Positions 13,201 to 26,836 are shown, counted from the first letter of the stretch. The stretch is DNA of 64,000 nucleotides from Strongylocentrotus purpuratus (GCF_000002235.5 NW_022145615.1:11288891-11352890), one strand, 5' to 3'. Notes: generated by a model from the letters alone, not told the origin. Numbers and translations: made by a program.

Positions 13201-16200
13201 CGACTCATACTCTATCTAAATAAGAAAAAAAAATTGGCAGTCCTTATTCATCCCAATGGACTTTTTATAGGCATGTTTTTGCCCATATATGCTATGTATT
13301 GCAAAAATCGTGCGTACGGACGGTTATTTTGAACGGACGCTCATTCCGTTATTAATAGAGATCAAGAGATAAAAAGGGTATCAAATTGTTCGGAAAAATA
13401 TGAGGAATATTCTGTCAAAAGTTTTTGCTGGGCGATTATTTTTCGTTCGGCCGTGACGAACGAAAATGTGCAAAAATGCGTGTTTTGCGTGATTTTTTAT
13501 GAAATGCTTAAAATGGTCTGAAACGTATGCAAAAAAAATTTAAGACGATTTTAAGCAATTTAAAATTTTACGCGCGCATTTACGCGCGCACGTAAGCGTA
13601 CGCGCATTTTTGCGCGCATTTATTGATCGGAAATTGACCGGACCAATATTGACCTTGATCGTGATAAATATGAATGAGAAATTGCTTTCTGTTATGAAGT
13701 TATGGTCATGAGTTGATTTTCACAAAATGGCGCCTAGATGACGTCATGATGACCTTGAGTCATTGAAAAGTCACGCAGTTCTAAGTTAGACCGGGATCCA
13801 TCATCATAGCAAGTTTCATGACAATGCGTTTATCCGTTCTTGAGATTTCTTGCGAACAAAATCGAGGAAGAATAATAATAATTTTTTGTGAATAATAAAA
13901 ATCTTGACGAAATCAATAGTTGATACGTATACTTCGTACGTATCACCTAATAATTTCTTCAAAATTTGCAATTTCAACTTTCGATTGAAAATTCCGACAT
14001 GATCCCAACATCTGATTAAAAAACAAAGTACACCGTTTTTATAGCCCATGGTCTCAGCTATAACATACCAGAATCTGGGAGGGAATAGAGCACAAATGAG
14101 CGAGATGGTGCTGAAAGATTGATGTCATGTAGATTCACAATGTGAACGAAATTCACCTTCCATAGACATAACACGCAAATTAAGAAAATTCTGACAAGTG
14201 GCCTTTAATTGAATTTTGTACTATGATGACGTCATTAAAATGAAATTTAGTGTGTATTGATCTTGTAGAGGATTGCCTCGACTACAACATATTACAATCT
14301 AAAAGTAAATCAATGAATATTGAGAGAAATACACACATTTTCCCATAAATATAATGACGTCATAATATGCATTTTTGTATTTTGACTTCCAAGGCCATTA
14401 TGATGACGTCATGATGTACTTAATGGCCAAATGAGTTACGAAATCATACCTCCGACTCATACTCTATCTAAATAAGAAAAAAAAATTGGCAGTCCTTATT
14501 CATCCCAATGGACTTTTTATAGGCATGTTTTTGCCCATATATGCTATGTATTGCAAAAATCGTGCGTACGGACGGTTATTTTGAACGGACGCTCATTCCG
14601 TTATTAATAGAGATCAAGAGATAAAAAGGGTATCAAATTGTTCGGAAAAATATGAGGAATATTCTGTCAAAAGTTTTTGCTGGGCGATTATTTTTCGTTC
14701 GGCCGTGACGAACGAAAATGTGCAAAAATGCGTGTTTTGCGTGATTTTTTATGAAATGCTTAAAATGGTCTGAAACGTATGCAAAAAAAATTTAAGACGA
14801 TTTTAAGCAATTTAAAATTTTACGCGCGCATTTACGCGCGCACGTAAGCGTACGCGCATTTTTGCGCGCATTTATTGATCGGAAATTGACCGGACCAATA
14901 TTGACCTTGATCGTGATAAATATGAATGAGAAATTGCTTTCTGTTATGAAGTTATGGTCATGAGTTGATTTTCACAAAATGGCGCCTAGATGACGTCATG
15001 ATGACCTTGAGTCATTGAAAAGTCACGCAGTTCTAAGTTAGACCGGGATCCATCATCATAGCAAGTTTCATGACAATGCGTTTATCCGTTCTTGAGATTT
15101 CTTGCGAACAAAATCGAGGAAGAATAATAATAATTTTTTGTGAATAATAAAAATCTTGACGAAATCAATAGTTGATACGTATACTTCGTACGTATCACCT
15201 AATAATTTCTTCAAAATTTGCAATTTCAACTTTCGATTGAAAATTCCGACATGATCCCAACATCTGATTAAAAAACAAAGTACACCGTTTTTATAGCCCA
15301 TGGTCTCAGCTATAACATACCAGAATCTGGGAGGGAATAGAGCACAAATGAGCGAGATGGTGCTGAAAGATTGATGTCATGTAGATTCACAATGTGAACG
15401 AAATTCACCTTCCATAGACATAACACGCAAATTAAGAAAATTCTGACAAGTGGCCTTTAATTGAATTTTGTACTATGATGACGTCATTAAAATGAAATTT
15501 AGTGTGTATTGATCTTGTAGAGGATTGCCTCGACTACAACATATTACAATCTAAAAGTAAATCAATGAATATTGAGAGAAATACACACATTTTCCCATAA
15601 ATATAATGACGTCATAATATGCATTTTTGTATTTTGACTTCCAAGGCCATTATGATGACGTCATGATGTACTTAATGGCCAAATGAGTTACGAAATCATA
15701 CCTCCGACTCATACTCTATCTAAATAAGAAAAAAAAATTGGCAGTCCTTATTCATCCCAATGGACTTTTTATAGGCATGTTTTTGCCCATATATGCTATG
15801 TATTGCAAAAATCGTGCGTACGGACGGTTATTTTGAACGGACGCTCATTCCGTTATTAATAGAGATCAAGAGATAAAAAGGGTATCAAATTGTTCGGAAA
15901 AATATGAGGAATATTCTGTCAAAAGTTTTTGCTGGGCGATTATTTTTCGTTCGGCCGTGACGAACGAAAATGTGCAAAAATGCGTGTTTTGCGTGATTTT
16001 TTATGAAATGCTTAAAATGGTCTGAAACGTATGCAAAAAAAATTTAAGACGATTTTAAGCAATTTAAAATTTTACGCGCGCATTTACGCGCGCACGTAAG
16101 CGTACGCGCATTTTTGCGCGCATTTATTGATCGGAAATTGACCGGACCAATATTGACCTTGATCGTGATAAATATGAATGAGAAATTGCTTTCTGTTATG

Positions 16201-19200
16201 AAGTTATGGTCATGAGTTGATTTTCACAAAATGGCGCCTAGATGACGTCATGATGACCTTGAGTCATTGAAAAGTCACGCAGTTCTAAGTTAGACCGGGA
16301 TCCATCATCATAGCAAGTTTCATGACAATGCGTTTATCCGTTCTTGAGATTTCTTGCGAACAAAATCGAGGAAGAATAATAATAATTTTTTGTGAATAAT
16401 AAAAATCTTGACGAAATCAATAGTTGATACGTATACTTCGTACGTATCACCTAATAATTTCTTCAAAATTTGCAATTTCAACTTTCGATTGAAAATTCCG
16501 ACATGATCCCAACATCTGATTAAAAAACAAAGTACACCGTTTTTATAGCCCATGGTCTCAGCTATAACATACCAGAATCTGGGAGGGAATAGAGCACAAA
16601 TGAGCGAGATGGTGCTGAAAGATTGATGTCATGTAGATTCACAATGTGAACGAAATTCACCTTCCATAGACATAACACGCAAATTAAGAAAATTCTGACA
16701 AGTGGCCTTTAATTGAATTTTGTACTATGATGACGTCATTAAAATGAAATTTAGTGTGTATTGATCTTGTAGAGGATTGCCTCGACTACAACATATTACA
16801 ATCTAAAAGTAAATCAATGAATATTGAGAGAAATACACACATTTTCCCATAAATATAATGACGTCATAATATGCATTTTTGTATTTTGACTTCCAAGGCC
16901 ATTATGATGACGTCATGATGTACTTAATGGCCAAATGAGTTACGAAATCATACCTCCGACTCATACTCTATCTAAATAAGAAAAAAAAATTGGCAGTCCT
17001 TATTCATCCCAATGGACTTTTTATAGGCATGTTTTTGCCCATATATGCTATGTATTGCAAAAATCGTGCGTACGGACGGTTATTTTGAACGGACGCTCAT
17101 TCCGTTATTAATAGAGATCAAGAGATAAAAAGGGTATCAAATTGTTCGGAAAAATATGAGGAATATTCTGTCAAAAGTTTTTGCTGGGCGATTATTTTTC
17201 GTTCGGCCGTGACGAACGAAAATGTGCAAAAATGCGTGTTTTGCGTGATTTTTTATGAAATGCTTAAAATGGTCTGAAACGTATGCAAAAAAAATTTAAG
17301 ACGATTTTAAGCAATTTAAAATTTTACGCGCGCATTTACGCGCGCACGTAAGCGTACGCGCATTTTTGCGCGCATTTATTGATCGGAAATTGACCGGACC
17401 AATATTGACCTTGATCGTGATAAATATGAATGAGAAATTGCTTTCTGTTATGAAGTTATGGTCATGAGTTGATTTTCACAAAATGGCGCCTAGATGACGT
17501 CATGATGACCTTGAGTCATTGAAAAGTCACGCAGTTCTAAGTTAGACCGGGATCCATCATCATAGCAAGTTTCATGACAATGCGTTTATCCGTTCTTGAG
17601 ATTTCTTGCGAACAAAATCGAGGAAGAATAATAATAATTTTTTGTGAATAATAAAAATCTTGACGAAATCAATAGTTGATACGTATACTTCGTACGTATC
17701 ACCTAATAATTTCTTCAAAATTTGCAATTTCAACTTTCGATTGAAAATTCCGACATGATCCCAACATCTGATTAAAAAACAAAGTACACCGTTTTTATAG
17801 CCCATGGTCTCAGCTATAACATACCAGAATCTGGGAGGGAATAGAGCACAAATGAGCGAGATGGTGCTGAAAGATTGATGTCATGTAGATTCACAATGTG
17901 AACGAAATTCACCTTCCATAGACATAACACGCAAATTAAGAAAATTCTGACAAGTGGCCTTTAATTGAATTTTGTACTATGATGACGTCATTAAAATGAA
18001 ATTTAGTGTGTATTGATCTTGTAGAGGATTGCCTCGACTACAACATATTACAATCTAAAAGTAAATCAATGAATATTGAGAGAAATACACACATTTTCCC
18101 ATAAATATAATGACGTCATAATATGCATTTTTGTATTTTGACTTCCAAGGCCATTATGATGACGTCATGATGTACTTAATGGCCAAATGAGTTACGAAAT
18201 CATACCTCCGACTCATACTCTATCTAAATAAGAAAAAAAAATTGGCAGTCCTTATTCATCCCAATGGACTTTTTATAGGCATGTTTTTGCCCATATATGC
18301 TATGTATTGCAAAAATCGTGCGTACGGACGGTTATTTTGAACGGACGCTCATTCCGTTATTAATAGAGATCAAGAGATAAAAAGGGTATCAAATTGTTCG
18401 GAAAAATATGAGGAATATTCTGTCAAAAGTTTTTGCTGGGCGATTATTTTTCGTTCGGCCGTGACGAACGAAAATGTGCAAAAATGCGTGTTTTGCGTGA
18501 TTTTTTATGAAATGCTTAAAATGGTCTGAAACGTATGCAAAAAAAATTTAAGACGATTTTAAGCAATTTAAAATTTTACGCGCGCATTTACGCGCGCACG
18601 TAAGCGTACGCGCATTTTTGCGCGCATTTATTGATCGGAAATTGACCGGACCAATATTGACCTTGATCGTGATAAATATGAATGAGAAATTGCTTTCTGT
18701 TATGAAGTTATGGTCATGAGTTGATTTTCACAAAATGGCGCCTAGATGACGTCATGATGACCTTGAGTCATTGAAAAGTCACGCAGTTCTAAGTTAGACC
18801 GGGATCCATCATCATAGCAAGTTTCATGACAATGCGTTTATCCGTTCTTGAGATTTCTTGCGAACAAAATCGAGGAAGAATAATAATAATTTTTTGTGAA
18901 TAATAAAAATCTTGACGAAATCAATAGTTGATACGTATACTTCGTACGTATCACCTAATAATTTCTTCAAAATTTGCAATTTCAACTTTCGATTGAAAAT
19001 TCCGACATGATCCCAACATCTGATTAAAAAACAAAGTACACCGTTTTTATAGCCCATGGTCTCAGCTATAACATACCAGAATCTGGGAGGGAATAGAGCA
19101 CAAATGAGCGAGATGGTGCTGAAAGATTGATGTCATGTAGATTCACAATGTGAACGAAATTCACCTTCCATAGACATAACACGCAAATTAAGAAAATTCT

Positions 19201-21470
19201 GACAAGTGGCCTTTAATTGAATTTTGTACTATGATGACGTCATTAAAATGAAATTTAGTGTGTATTGATCTTGTAGAGGATTGCCTCGACTACAACATAT
19301 TACAATCTAAAAGTAAATCAATGAATATTGAGAGAAATACACACATTTTCCCATAAATATAATGACGTCATAATATGCATTTTTGTATTTTGACTTCCAA
19401 GGCCATTATGATGACGTCATGATGTACTTAATGGCCAAATGAGTTACGAAATCATACCTCCGACTCATACTCTATCTAAATAAGAAAAAAAAATTGGCAG
19501 TCCTTATTCATCCCAATGGACTTTTTATAGGCATGTTTTTGCCCATATATGCTATGTATTGCAAAAATCGTGCGTACGGACGGTTATTTTGAACGGACGC
19601 TCATTCCGTTATTAATAGAGATCAAGAGATAAAAAGGGTATCAAATTGTTCGGAAAAATATGAGGAATATTCTGTCAAAAGTTTTTGCTGGGCGATTATT
19701 TTTCGTTCGGCCGTGACGAACGAAAATGTGCAAAAATGCGTGTTTTGCGTGATTTTTTATGAAATGCTTAAAATGGTCTGAAACGTATGCAAAAAAAATT
19801 TAAGACGATTTTAAGCAATTTAAAATTTTACGCGCGCATTTACGCGCGCACGTAAGCGTACGCGCATTTTTGCGCGCATTTATTGATCGGAAATTGACCG
19901 GACCAATATTGACCTTGATCGTGATAAATATGAATGAGAAATTGCTTTCTGTTATGAAGTTATGGTCATGAGTTGATTTTCACAAAATGGCGCCTAGATG
20001 ACGTCATGATGACCTTGAGTCATTGAAAAGTCACGCAGTTCTAAGTTAGACCGGGATCCATCATCATAGCAAGTTTCATGACAATGCGTTTATCCGTTCT
20101 TGAGATTTCTTGCGAACAAAATCGAGGAAGAATAATAATAATTTTTTGTGAATAATAAAAATCTTGACGAAATCAATAGTTGATACGTATACTTCGTACG
20201 TATCACCTAATAATTTCTTCAAAATTTGCAATTTCAACTTTCGATTGAAAATTCCGACATGATCCCAACATCTGATTAAAAAACAAAGTACACCGTTTTT
20301 ATAGCCCATGGTCTCAGCTATAACATACCAGAATCTGGGAGGGAATAGAGCACAAATGAGCGAGATGGTGCTGAAAGATTGATGTCATGTAGATTCACAA
20401 TGTGAACGAAATTCACCTTCCATAGACATAACACGCAAATTAAGAAAATTCTGACAAGTGGCCTTTAATTGAATTTTGTACTATGATGACGTCATTAAAA
20501 TGAAATTTAGTGTGTATTGATCTTGTAGAGGATTGCCTCGACTACAACATATTACAATCTAAAAGTAAATCAATGAATATTGAGAGAAATACACACATTT
20601 TCCCATAAATATAATGACGTCATAATATGCATTTTTGTATTTTGACTTCCAAGGCCATTATGATGACGTCATGATGTACTTAATGGCCAAATGAGTTACG
20701 AAATCATACCTCCGACTCATACTCTATCTAAATAAGAAAAAAAAATTGGCAGTCCTTATTCATCCCAATGGACTTTTTATAGGCATGTTTTTGCCCATAT
20801 ATGCTATGTATTGCAAAAATCGTGCGTACGGACGGTTATTTTGAACGGACGCTCATTCCGTTATTAATAGAGATCAAGAGATAAAAAGGGTATCAAATTG
20901 TTCGGAAAAATATGAGGAATATTCTGTCAAAAGTTTTTGCTGGGCGATTATTTTTCGTTCGGCCGTGACGAACGAAAATGTGCAAAAATGCGTGTTTTGC
21001 GTGATTTTTTATGAAATGCTTAAAATGGTCTGAAACGTATGCAAAAAAAATTTAAGACGATTTTAAGCAATTTAAAATTTTACGCGCGCATTTACGCGCG
21101 CACGTAAGCGTACGCGCATTTTTGCGCGCATTTATTGATCGGAAATTGACCGGACCAATATTGACCTTGATCGTGATAAATATGAATGAGAAATTGCTTT
21201 CTGTTATGAAGTTATGGTCATGAGTTGATTTTCACAAAATGGCGCCTAGATGACGTCATGATGACCTTGAGTCATTGAAAAGTCACGCAGTTCTAAGTTA
21301 GACCGGGATCCATCATCATAGCAAGTTTCATGACAATGCGTTTATCCGTTCTTGAGATTTCTTGCGAACAAAATCGAGGAAGAATAATAATAATTTTTTG
21401 TGAATAATAAAAATCTTGACGAAATCAATAGTTGATACGTATACTTCGTACGTATCACCTAACTAGACTT

Positions 21471-21504
21471 TAATTCGTCACTTTGACGAATTAGGTGATA
21501 CGTA
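21471..21504 (+). other. 5' stem-loop and cognate motif of unit A
   Basis: TAATTCGTCA and TGACGAATTA form a perfect 10-bp stem with a 3-base loop (21471-21493). AGGTGATACGTA (21493-21504) follows directly and equals the reverse complement of the right arm of this unit's 3' hairpin. It could serve as a terminal recognition site; the function is inferred. Confidence 0.65.
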
Positions 21505-22150
21505 TGCTAATGGTTTACATAATAAAGAATGCATTACACGATATCATATTATTTTATGAAATGCTTCATCCATTAAGATCTATCCATATGTCAAGTTTAA
21601 ATTGTGTCCCCTTGATCATTATGGATCTAGGGAAGATAGATTGAAAAAATATGACCATTGACCCTGCGCAGTAACCAGTTACACCTTTGATTCTAATTTA
21701 TATCATGAAGAACACATTTTGACGATTTTATCTTATTCAAAGAAATGAAAATGTAATTGATAAATGATTATCATCATTATGATAATGATGATCATGATAA
21801 TCATGATGAAGATCATAATCATGAGCGGGATCCTGACATCTTATTGAAAAAATGAGGGGTGATTTAGATAGCACATAGTCTTAGCTATAGCATACTCAAA
21901 AATCAACAAAATCAAAGCAGAAATAACGGCGATATTGCTCGCAAAAGACAGGAATGTAGAATCCAGATTTGAGAAAAAATTATCTCCCACAGGGATTACA
22001 CGCAAAAAGTAATGGATTAAGTGAAAATAGGGAAACACTAAAGTAAATAGGGTTGTTTATTACATTATTTGCGATTCTACGTGTTTAAATAATCAAAGGA
22101 GATGGTACAGTGAAAAGTCAAAAGGAAAAAAAAGTGGAGAAAAAATTGTT

Positions 22151-22224
22151 GGAGACACCCGGACCCGAACCCGGGATCTCAAGGTCGGAAGTCAAGTGCG
22201 TTACCGATATACCAAAACATTTCC
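22151..22224 (-). ncRNA. tRNA-like segment in unit A, probably a pseudo-tRNA
   Basis: On the minus strand the A box TGGTATATCGG fits the RNA polymerase III consensus, and the B box is GGTTCGGGTCC. The 3' end TGTCTCC pairs with GGAAATG at the 5' end at six of seven positions, allowing G-U pairs. The T arm pairs well. A TTCC stretch sits where a Gly(UCC) anticodon would be. Three extra bases precede the A box and the D and anticodon arms are imperfect, so a working tRNA is unlikely. A tRNA-derived SINE head captured by the element is the better reading. Confidence 0.55.
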
Positions 22225-23466
22225 CATAGCGATTACACGTAAACGAAAATGGAATTCTAAAATCCCACTTTGCAAGTAAAATATGAGCATGATCCCGGCA
22301 TATGATCGAAAAATGAAGTACACATTGGAGATAGCTCATTGTCTCAGCTACAACATATCCGAAGCTCACCGAAAACGAAGTTAAAACAACGGAGATTTTG
22401 CTCGCTAAAGACAGGAGTGTAGAATCCAGTTTTGAGAAATAGTCATGTCCCATAGAGAATACACGCAAAATGCGAAAAATTGACATGCCTCCTTCAATCG
22501 CAAAAATACACCCTGATACTTTTGTCAAAAATAAAAATTGTGAATATTACATTTGTAGAAAATTGTCTCAGCTAGAACATATCAAAATTAAAAAGAAAAT
22601 TGATCCATATTTACAGAGATACAATCAATTTTCCAAAAATATGCTGACGTCATAATATGCAAATTGAATTTTTGAGTTTGGAGGCCATTATGATGACGTC
22701 ATGAGTTAATTGAGGATAAAATGAGACATGAAATCATATCTCCGACTCATAATCTATCCAAATATGAAAAAATATTAGGAGTTTCTATCTATTCTAAAGA
22801 GTTACAATGAAATTTATGTAGGCATGTTTTTGCCCATGTATTGTGGATAAAGATAACGTAAATCCGCGCGTGCTGTCAACTTTGACGGACGCTCGTTGCG
22901 TAAATAAAAGGTGAACAAATTATCAAAATGCTTGGAAAAATGTACCGAATATGATGACAGAAAAAAATCGGCGATTCTATGTTGCAAAATGCCAGTACGC
23001 GCGAAAACGCGCGCGCATGCGCGTGTGCGTAATTTTTTTATCGAATGCTCCATATGGCCTGAAACGTATGCAAAAAAAATTTGGGATGATTTGGAGCATT
23101 TTAAATTTTTGCGCGCGCGTAAACGCGCGGACGAACGCGCACGCGCGCATTTGCGCACTTTTATTGACCTCAACTTGACCGGACGGATATTTATCTTAAT
23201 CGTGATAATTATGAATGAGAAATACTTTTCCGTCATGAAGATATGATCATTAGTTGATTTTCACAAAATGGCGCCTGGATGACGTCACGATAATTTTGAC
23301 CCTCTAAAAAGTCATGCAGTTCTAAGTTAGACTAAGATCTATCATCATAGCAAGTTTCATGATAATGGCTTTATTCAGTCTTGAGATATCCTGCGAACAA
23401 ATTCGAGGAAGAATAATAATAAATAATAATAAATAAATAAATAATAAAAATCTTGACGAAATCAAA

Positions 23467-23494
23467 AGGTGATACGTCTACGTACGTATCACCT
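23467..23494 (+). other. 3' terminal hairpin of unit A
   Basis: AGGTGATACGT (from 23467) and ACGTATCACCT (to 23494) form a perfect 11-bp stem. AACTAG follows, and unit B begins there. An upstream TTGACGAAATC is shared with the satellite and unit C. Confidence 0.75.
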
Positions 23495-23496
23495 AA

Positions 23497-24756
23497 CTAG
23501 ATTTGTAATACTTGTTTGGAACAAGTATAGGTGGGCTGATCCAACAAAAAATTGAGACAAAATAAAGGGTACATTTGAAATAGCTTTTTGTCTCAGCTAC
23601 AACATATTTGGAGTTCAGCGTAAATGAAGCTAAAACGACGTAGATATTGCTCGCGAAAGACGGGAATGTAGAATCAAGTTTTGAGAAAAAGTCATGTCCC
23701 TTAGAGAATACACGCAAAATGTGAAAAAATTAGCTTGCCTCCTTTAATCGCAAAAATACGCCATGATGCCTTTGTCAAAATGAAAAATTGTGACAACTGG
23801 ATTTGTAGAGAATTGTCTCAGCTAGAACATATCAAAATTTTAAAGAAAATTAATCAATTTTTAGAAAGATACAATCAATTTTCCAAAAAAATGCTGACGT
23901 CATAATAGGCAAATTGAAATTTTGAGTTCGGAGGCCATTATGATGACGTCATGAGTTAATTGAGGGTCAAATGAGACATGAAATCATATCTCTGATTCAT
24001 ACTCTCTCAAAATATGAAAAAAAAATTGGGGTCACCTTGCATCCTAAAGAGCTATAATGGATTTTGCATAGGCATGTTTTTGCCCATATATGCTATGTAT
24101 TACAAGAGCTCGCGCGCATTGAAATTTATGTTAAACGGTCGATTATTCAATTATTTATAGTCATAAAGAGACAAACATGGTATCAATTTGTTTGTAAGAA
24201 TATGTGGAATATTATGAAGAAAAAAAAATGGCGATTCTATGGTGTCTAATAGTTTTACGCGCGAGAACGCGCGCGCATGCGCGTGTGCGCGATTTTTAAA
24301 AAAATGCTTAGAATGGCCTAAAACGTATGCAAAATGATTTTGAGACGATTTTGAGCATTTCAAAATTTTGCGCGCGCATTGACGCGCGGACGTACGCGCA
24401 CGCGCGCGTTATTTGACCTGAAATTGACCGGACGGATATTGACCCTGATCATGATAAATATGAATCAGAAATACCTTTTGGTTATGAAGATATGATCAGG
24501 AGTTGATTTTCGTAAAATTTTACAAAATGGCGCCTAGATGACGTCATCAGTGAAGGTCAATGTTGAAAACGTTATTGTGCTTTGTACATATGCCTATACA
24601 TATGTGTGCCAAATTTCAAATTATTTGATTGAGCCATTTCCAAGTTATCTTGCCAACAAAAAAGTGGTTAGAAATAAGAAAAATATATAATAAATAAATA
24701 AATAAAGGCAATTCTAACGAAATTATAAGGTGGTCTGTACGTTATACAGCCCACCT
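23497..24756 (+). mobile_element. Unit B: 1.26-kb related element with different terminal specificity
   Basis: Unit B has the same body as one satellite monomer, including the TGACGTCA sites at about 23894, 23942 and 24539 and the CpG-rich run. Its ends differ. It opens CTAGATTTGTAATAC with a 9-bp stem-loop at 23508-23528, followed by AGGTGGGCTG (23529-23538). It ends in a different hairpin at 24728-24756 whose right arm is the reverse complement of that 5' motif. It lacks the internal duplication and the tRNA-like segment of A and C. It has no coding capacity. Confidence 0.65.
24728..24756 (+). other. 3' terminal hairpin of unit B
   Basis: AGGTGGTCTGTA and TACAGCCCACCT pair over 12 positions with one mismatch. 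The right arm matches the 5' motif of the same unit (AGGTGGGCTG at 23529), not the motif of A or C. Confidence 0.7.
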
Positions 24757-24851
24757 GATAACAATCTTGACGAAATCAATAGGTGATACGTAGACTTCGT
24801 TACGTATCACCTAATAATAATAATTTCTTCTATACAGACACAAAATAAATA
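24757..24851 (+). repeat. Junction remnant with an orphan A-type hairpin
   Basis: This short stretch contains TTGACGAAATC and an A-type hairpin at 24781-24812, followed by TAATAATTTCTTC, the sequence that follows the hairpin in the satellite. It looks like the 3' end of another A-type or satellite copy left between units B and C. Confidence 0.5.
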
Positions 24852-25542
24852 CTAGACTTTAATTCGTCACTTAGACGAATTAGGTGATACGTATGATAAT
24901 GGTTTACATAACGAATAATGCATTACACGATATATTATTTTGCTTCTCCCATTCATATGCTTCTCCCATAATGATCTATTCATATGTCAAGATTAAATTG
25001 TGTCTCCTTGATCATCATGGATCTAGGGAAGATAGATTGAAACAATATATGACCTTTGACCCTGTGCAGTAACCAGTTACACATTTGACTCTAATTTACA
25101 TCATGAAGAACACCTTTTGACGATTTTATCTTATTCAAAGAAATGAAAATGTAATTGATAAATGATTAGCATCATTATGATAATGATGATCGTGATGATC
25201 ATGATCATGATCATGAGCGCGATCATGACATCTTATTGAAAAAATGAGGGTTGATTTAGATAGCATATAATCTCAGCTACAACATACTCAAAAATCAACA
25301 AAATCCAAGCCGAAATAACGGCGATATTGCTCGCAAAAGACAGGAATGTAGACTCCAGATTTGAGAAAAAGTCATTTCCCATAGGGATTACACGCAAAAA
25401 GTAATGGATTAAGTGAAAATAGGGTAATAATAAAGTAAAAAGGGTTATTTATGACATTATTTGCGAATCTACGTGTTTAAATAATCAAAGGAGATGGTAC
25501 AGTGAAGGTCAAAAGGAAAAAAAAGTGAGAAAAAAAAGTGTT

Positions 25543-25616
25543 GGAGACACCCGGACTCGAACCAGGGATCTCGAGGTTGGAAGTCAAGTGCGTTACCGAT
25601 ATACCAAAACATCTCC
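25543..25616 (-). ncRNA. tRNA-like segment in unit C, the better preserved copy
   Basis: The A box TGGTATATCGG and the B box GGTTCGAGTCC both match consensus. The acceptor arms GGAGATG and TGTCTCC pair at all seven positions with G-U pairs. The T stem CCTGG/CCGGG pairs completely around the loop TTCGAGT. CTTCCAA in the anticodon region resembles tRNA-Gly(UCC). The anticodon loop is too long by two bases, and three extra bases lie before the A box. Possible roles are an internal Pol III promoter or a SINE remnant. Confidence 0.6.
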
Positions 25617-26836
25617 CATAGCGATTACACGTAAACAGGAAATGGAATTCAGAAATCCTACTTTGCAAGTGAAATATGAGCATGATCCCGGCATCTAATC
25701 GAAAAATAAAGGGCACACTTGTGATAGCTCATTGTCTCAGCTACAACATATCCGAAGCTCAGCGAAAATGAAGCTAAAACAACGGAGATTTTGCTCGCGA
25801 AAGACAGGAGTGTAGAATCCAGTTTTGAGAAAAAGTCATGTCCCATAGAGAATACACGCAAAATGCGAAAAATTGACATGCCTCCTTTAATCGCAAAAAT
25901 ACACTATGATACTTTTGTCAAAAATAAAAATTGTGAACATTACATTTGTAGAAAATTGTCTCAGCTAGAACATATCAAAATTAAAAAGAAATTGATCCAT
26001 ATTTACAGAGATACAATCAATTTTCCAAAAATATGCTGACGTCATAATATGCAAATTAAAATTTTGAGTTTGAAGGCCATTATGATGACGTCATGAGTTA
26101 ATTGAGGATCAAATGAGACATGAAATCATATCTCCGACTCATAATCTATCCAAATATGAAAAAATATTAGGAGTTTCTATCTATTCTAAAGAGTTACAAT
26201 GAATTTTATATAGGCATGTTTTTGCCCATGTATTGTGGATAAAGATAACGCAAATCCGCGCGTGCTGTCAACTTTGACGGACGCTCATTGCGTTAATAAA
26301 AGGTGAACAAATCATCAAAATGTACCGAATATGATGACAGAAAAAAATCGACGATTCTATGTTGCAAAATGCCAGTACGCGCGAAAATGCGCGCGCATGC
26401 GCGTGTGCGTAATTTTTTTATCAAATGCTCCATATGGCCTGAAACGTATGCAAAAAAAATTTGGGATGATTTAGAGCATTTTTAATTTTTGCGCGCGCGT
26501 AAACGCGCGGACGAGCGCGCACGCGCGCATTTACGCACGTTTATTGACCTCAACTTGACCGGACGGATATTGATCTTAATCATGATAAATATGAATGAAA
26601 AATTATTATTCGTTATAAAGATATGATCATTAGTTGATTTTCACAAAATGGCGCCTGGATGACGTCACGATGACTTTGAGTCTTTGAAAAGTCACGCAGT
26701 TCTAAGTTAGACTAAGATCTATCATCATTGAAAGATTCATAACAATGGCTTCGTTCAGTCTTGAGATATCCTGCGAACAAATTCGAGGAAGAATAATAAT
26801 AAATAAATAAATAATAAAAATCTTGACGAAATCAAA

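Larger units (their letters stand above)
1..21460 (+). repeat. Satellite array of 1,252-bp monomers ending in hairpins
   Basis: The sequence repeats with a period of exactly 1,252 bases. The window opens inside a monomer (1-176). Seventeen full monomers then run 177-21460 if each is phased to end at its hairpin. Wherever I compared rows the copies were identical, and a 77-codon minus-strand open frame recurs unchanged at exact 1,252-base steps. No monomer has a convincing gene. The array stops immediately after a hairpin, where sequence typical of unit A begins, so the natural monomer boundary is the hairpin. Diverged copies of the same blocks make up 21463-26864, so the satellite derives from an interspersed element family. 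Near-perfect identity implies very recent amplification or homogenisation; the true copy number could differ because such arrays are hard to assemble. Confidence 0.97.
21463..23494 (+). mobile_element. Unit A: 2.0-kb hairpin-ended non-autonomous element
   Basis: This is a diverged relative of the satellite monomer. It begins CTAGACTTTAATTC directly after the last array hairpin and ends with a hairpin at 23467-23494. The body shares the monomer blocks around the TGACGTCA sites, the AGGCATGTTTTTGCCCAT stretch and the CpG-rich run. It is about 0.8 kb longer than a monomer because one internal block is present twice (about 21840-22030 and 22295-22475), with a tRNA-like segment between the copies. 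I find no transposase, Rep or helicase, so it is non-autonomous. A 3' hairpin near the end with a matching 5' motif recalls Helitron2/Helentron-type rolling-circle elements, but the class is not proven. Confidence 0.7.

Noticed and set aside
22151..22224. Functional tRNA-Gly gene
   Set aside because: Imperfect acceptor pairing, an oversized anticodon loop, three extra bases before the A box and B box changes argue for a tRNA-derived fragment.
22814..23246. Arg-rich frames on both strands
   Set aside because: They overlap on opposite strands across the CpG-rich run of the repeat unit and have no family resemblance.
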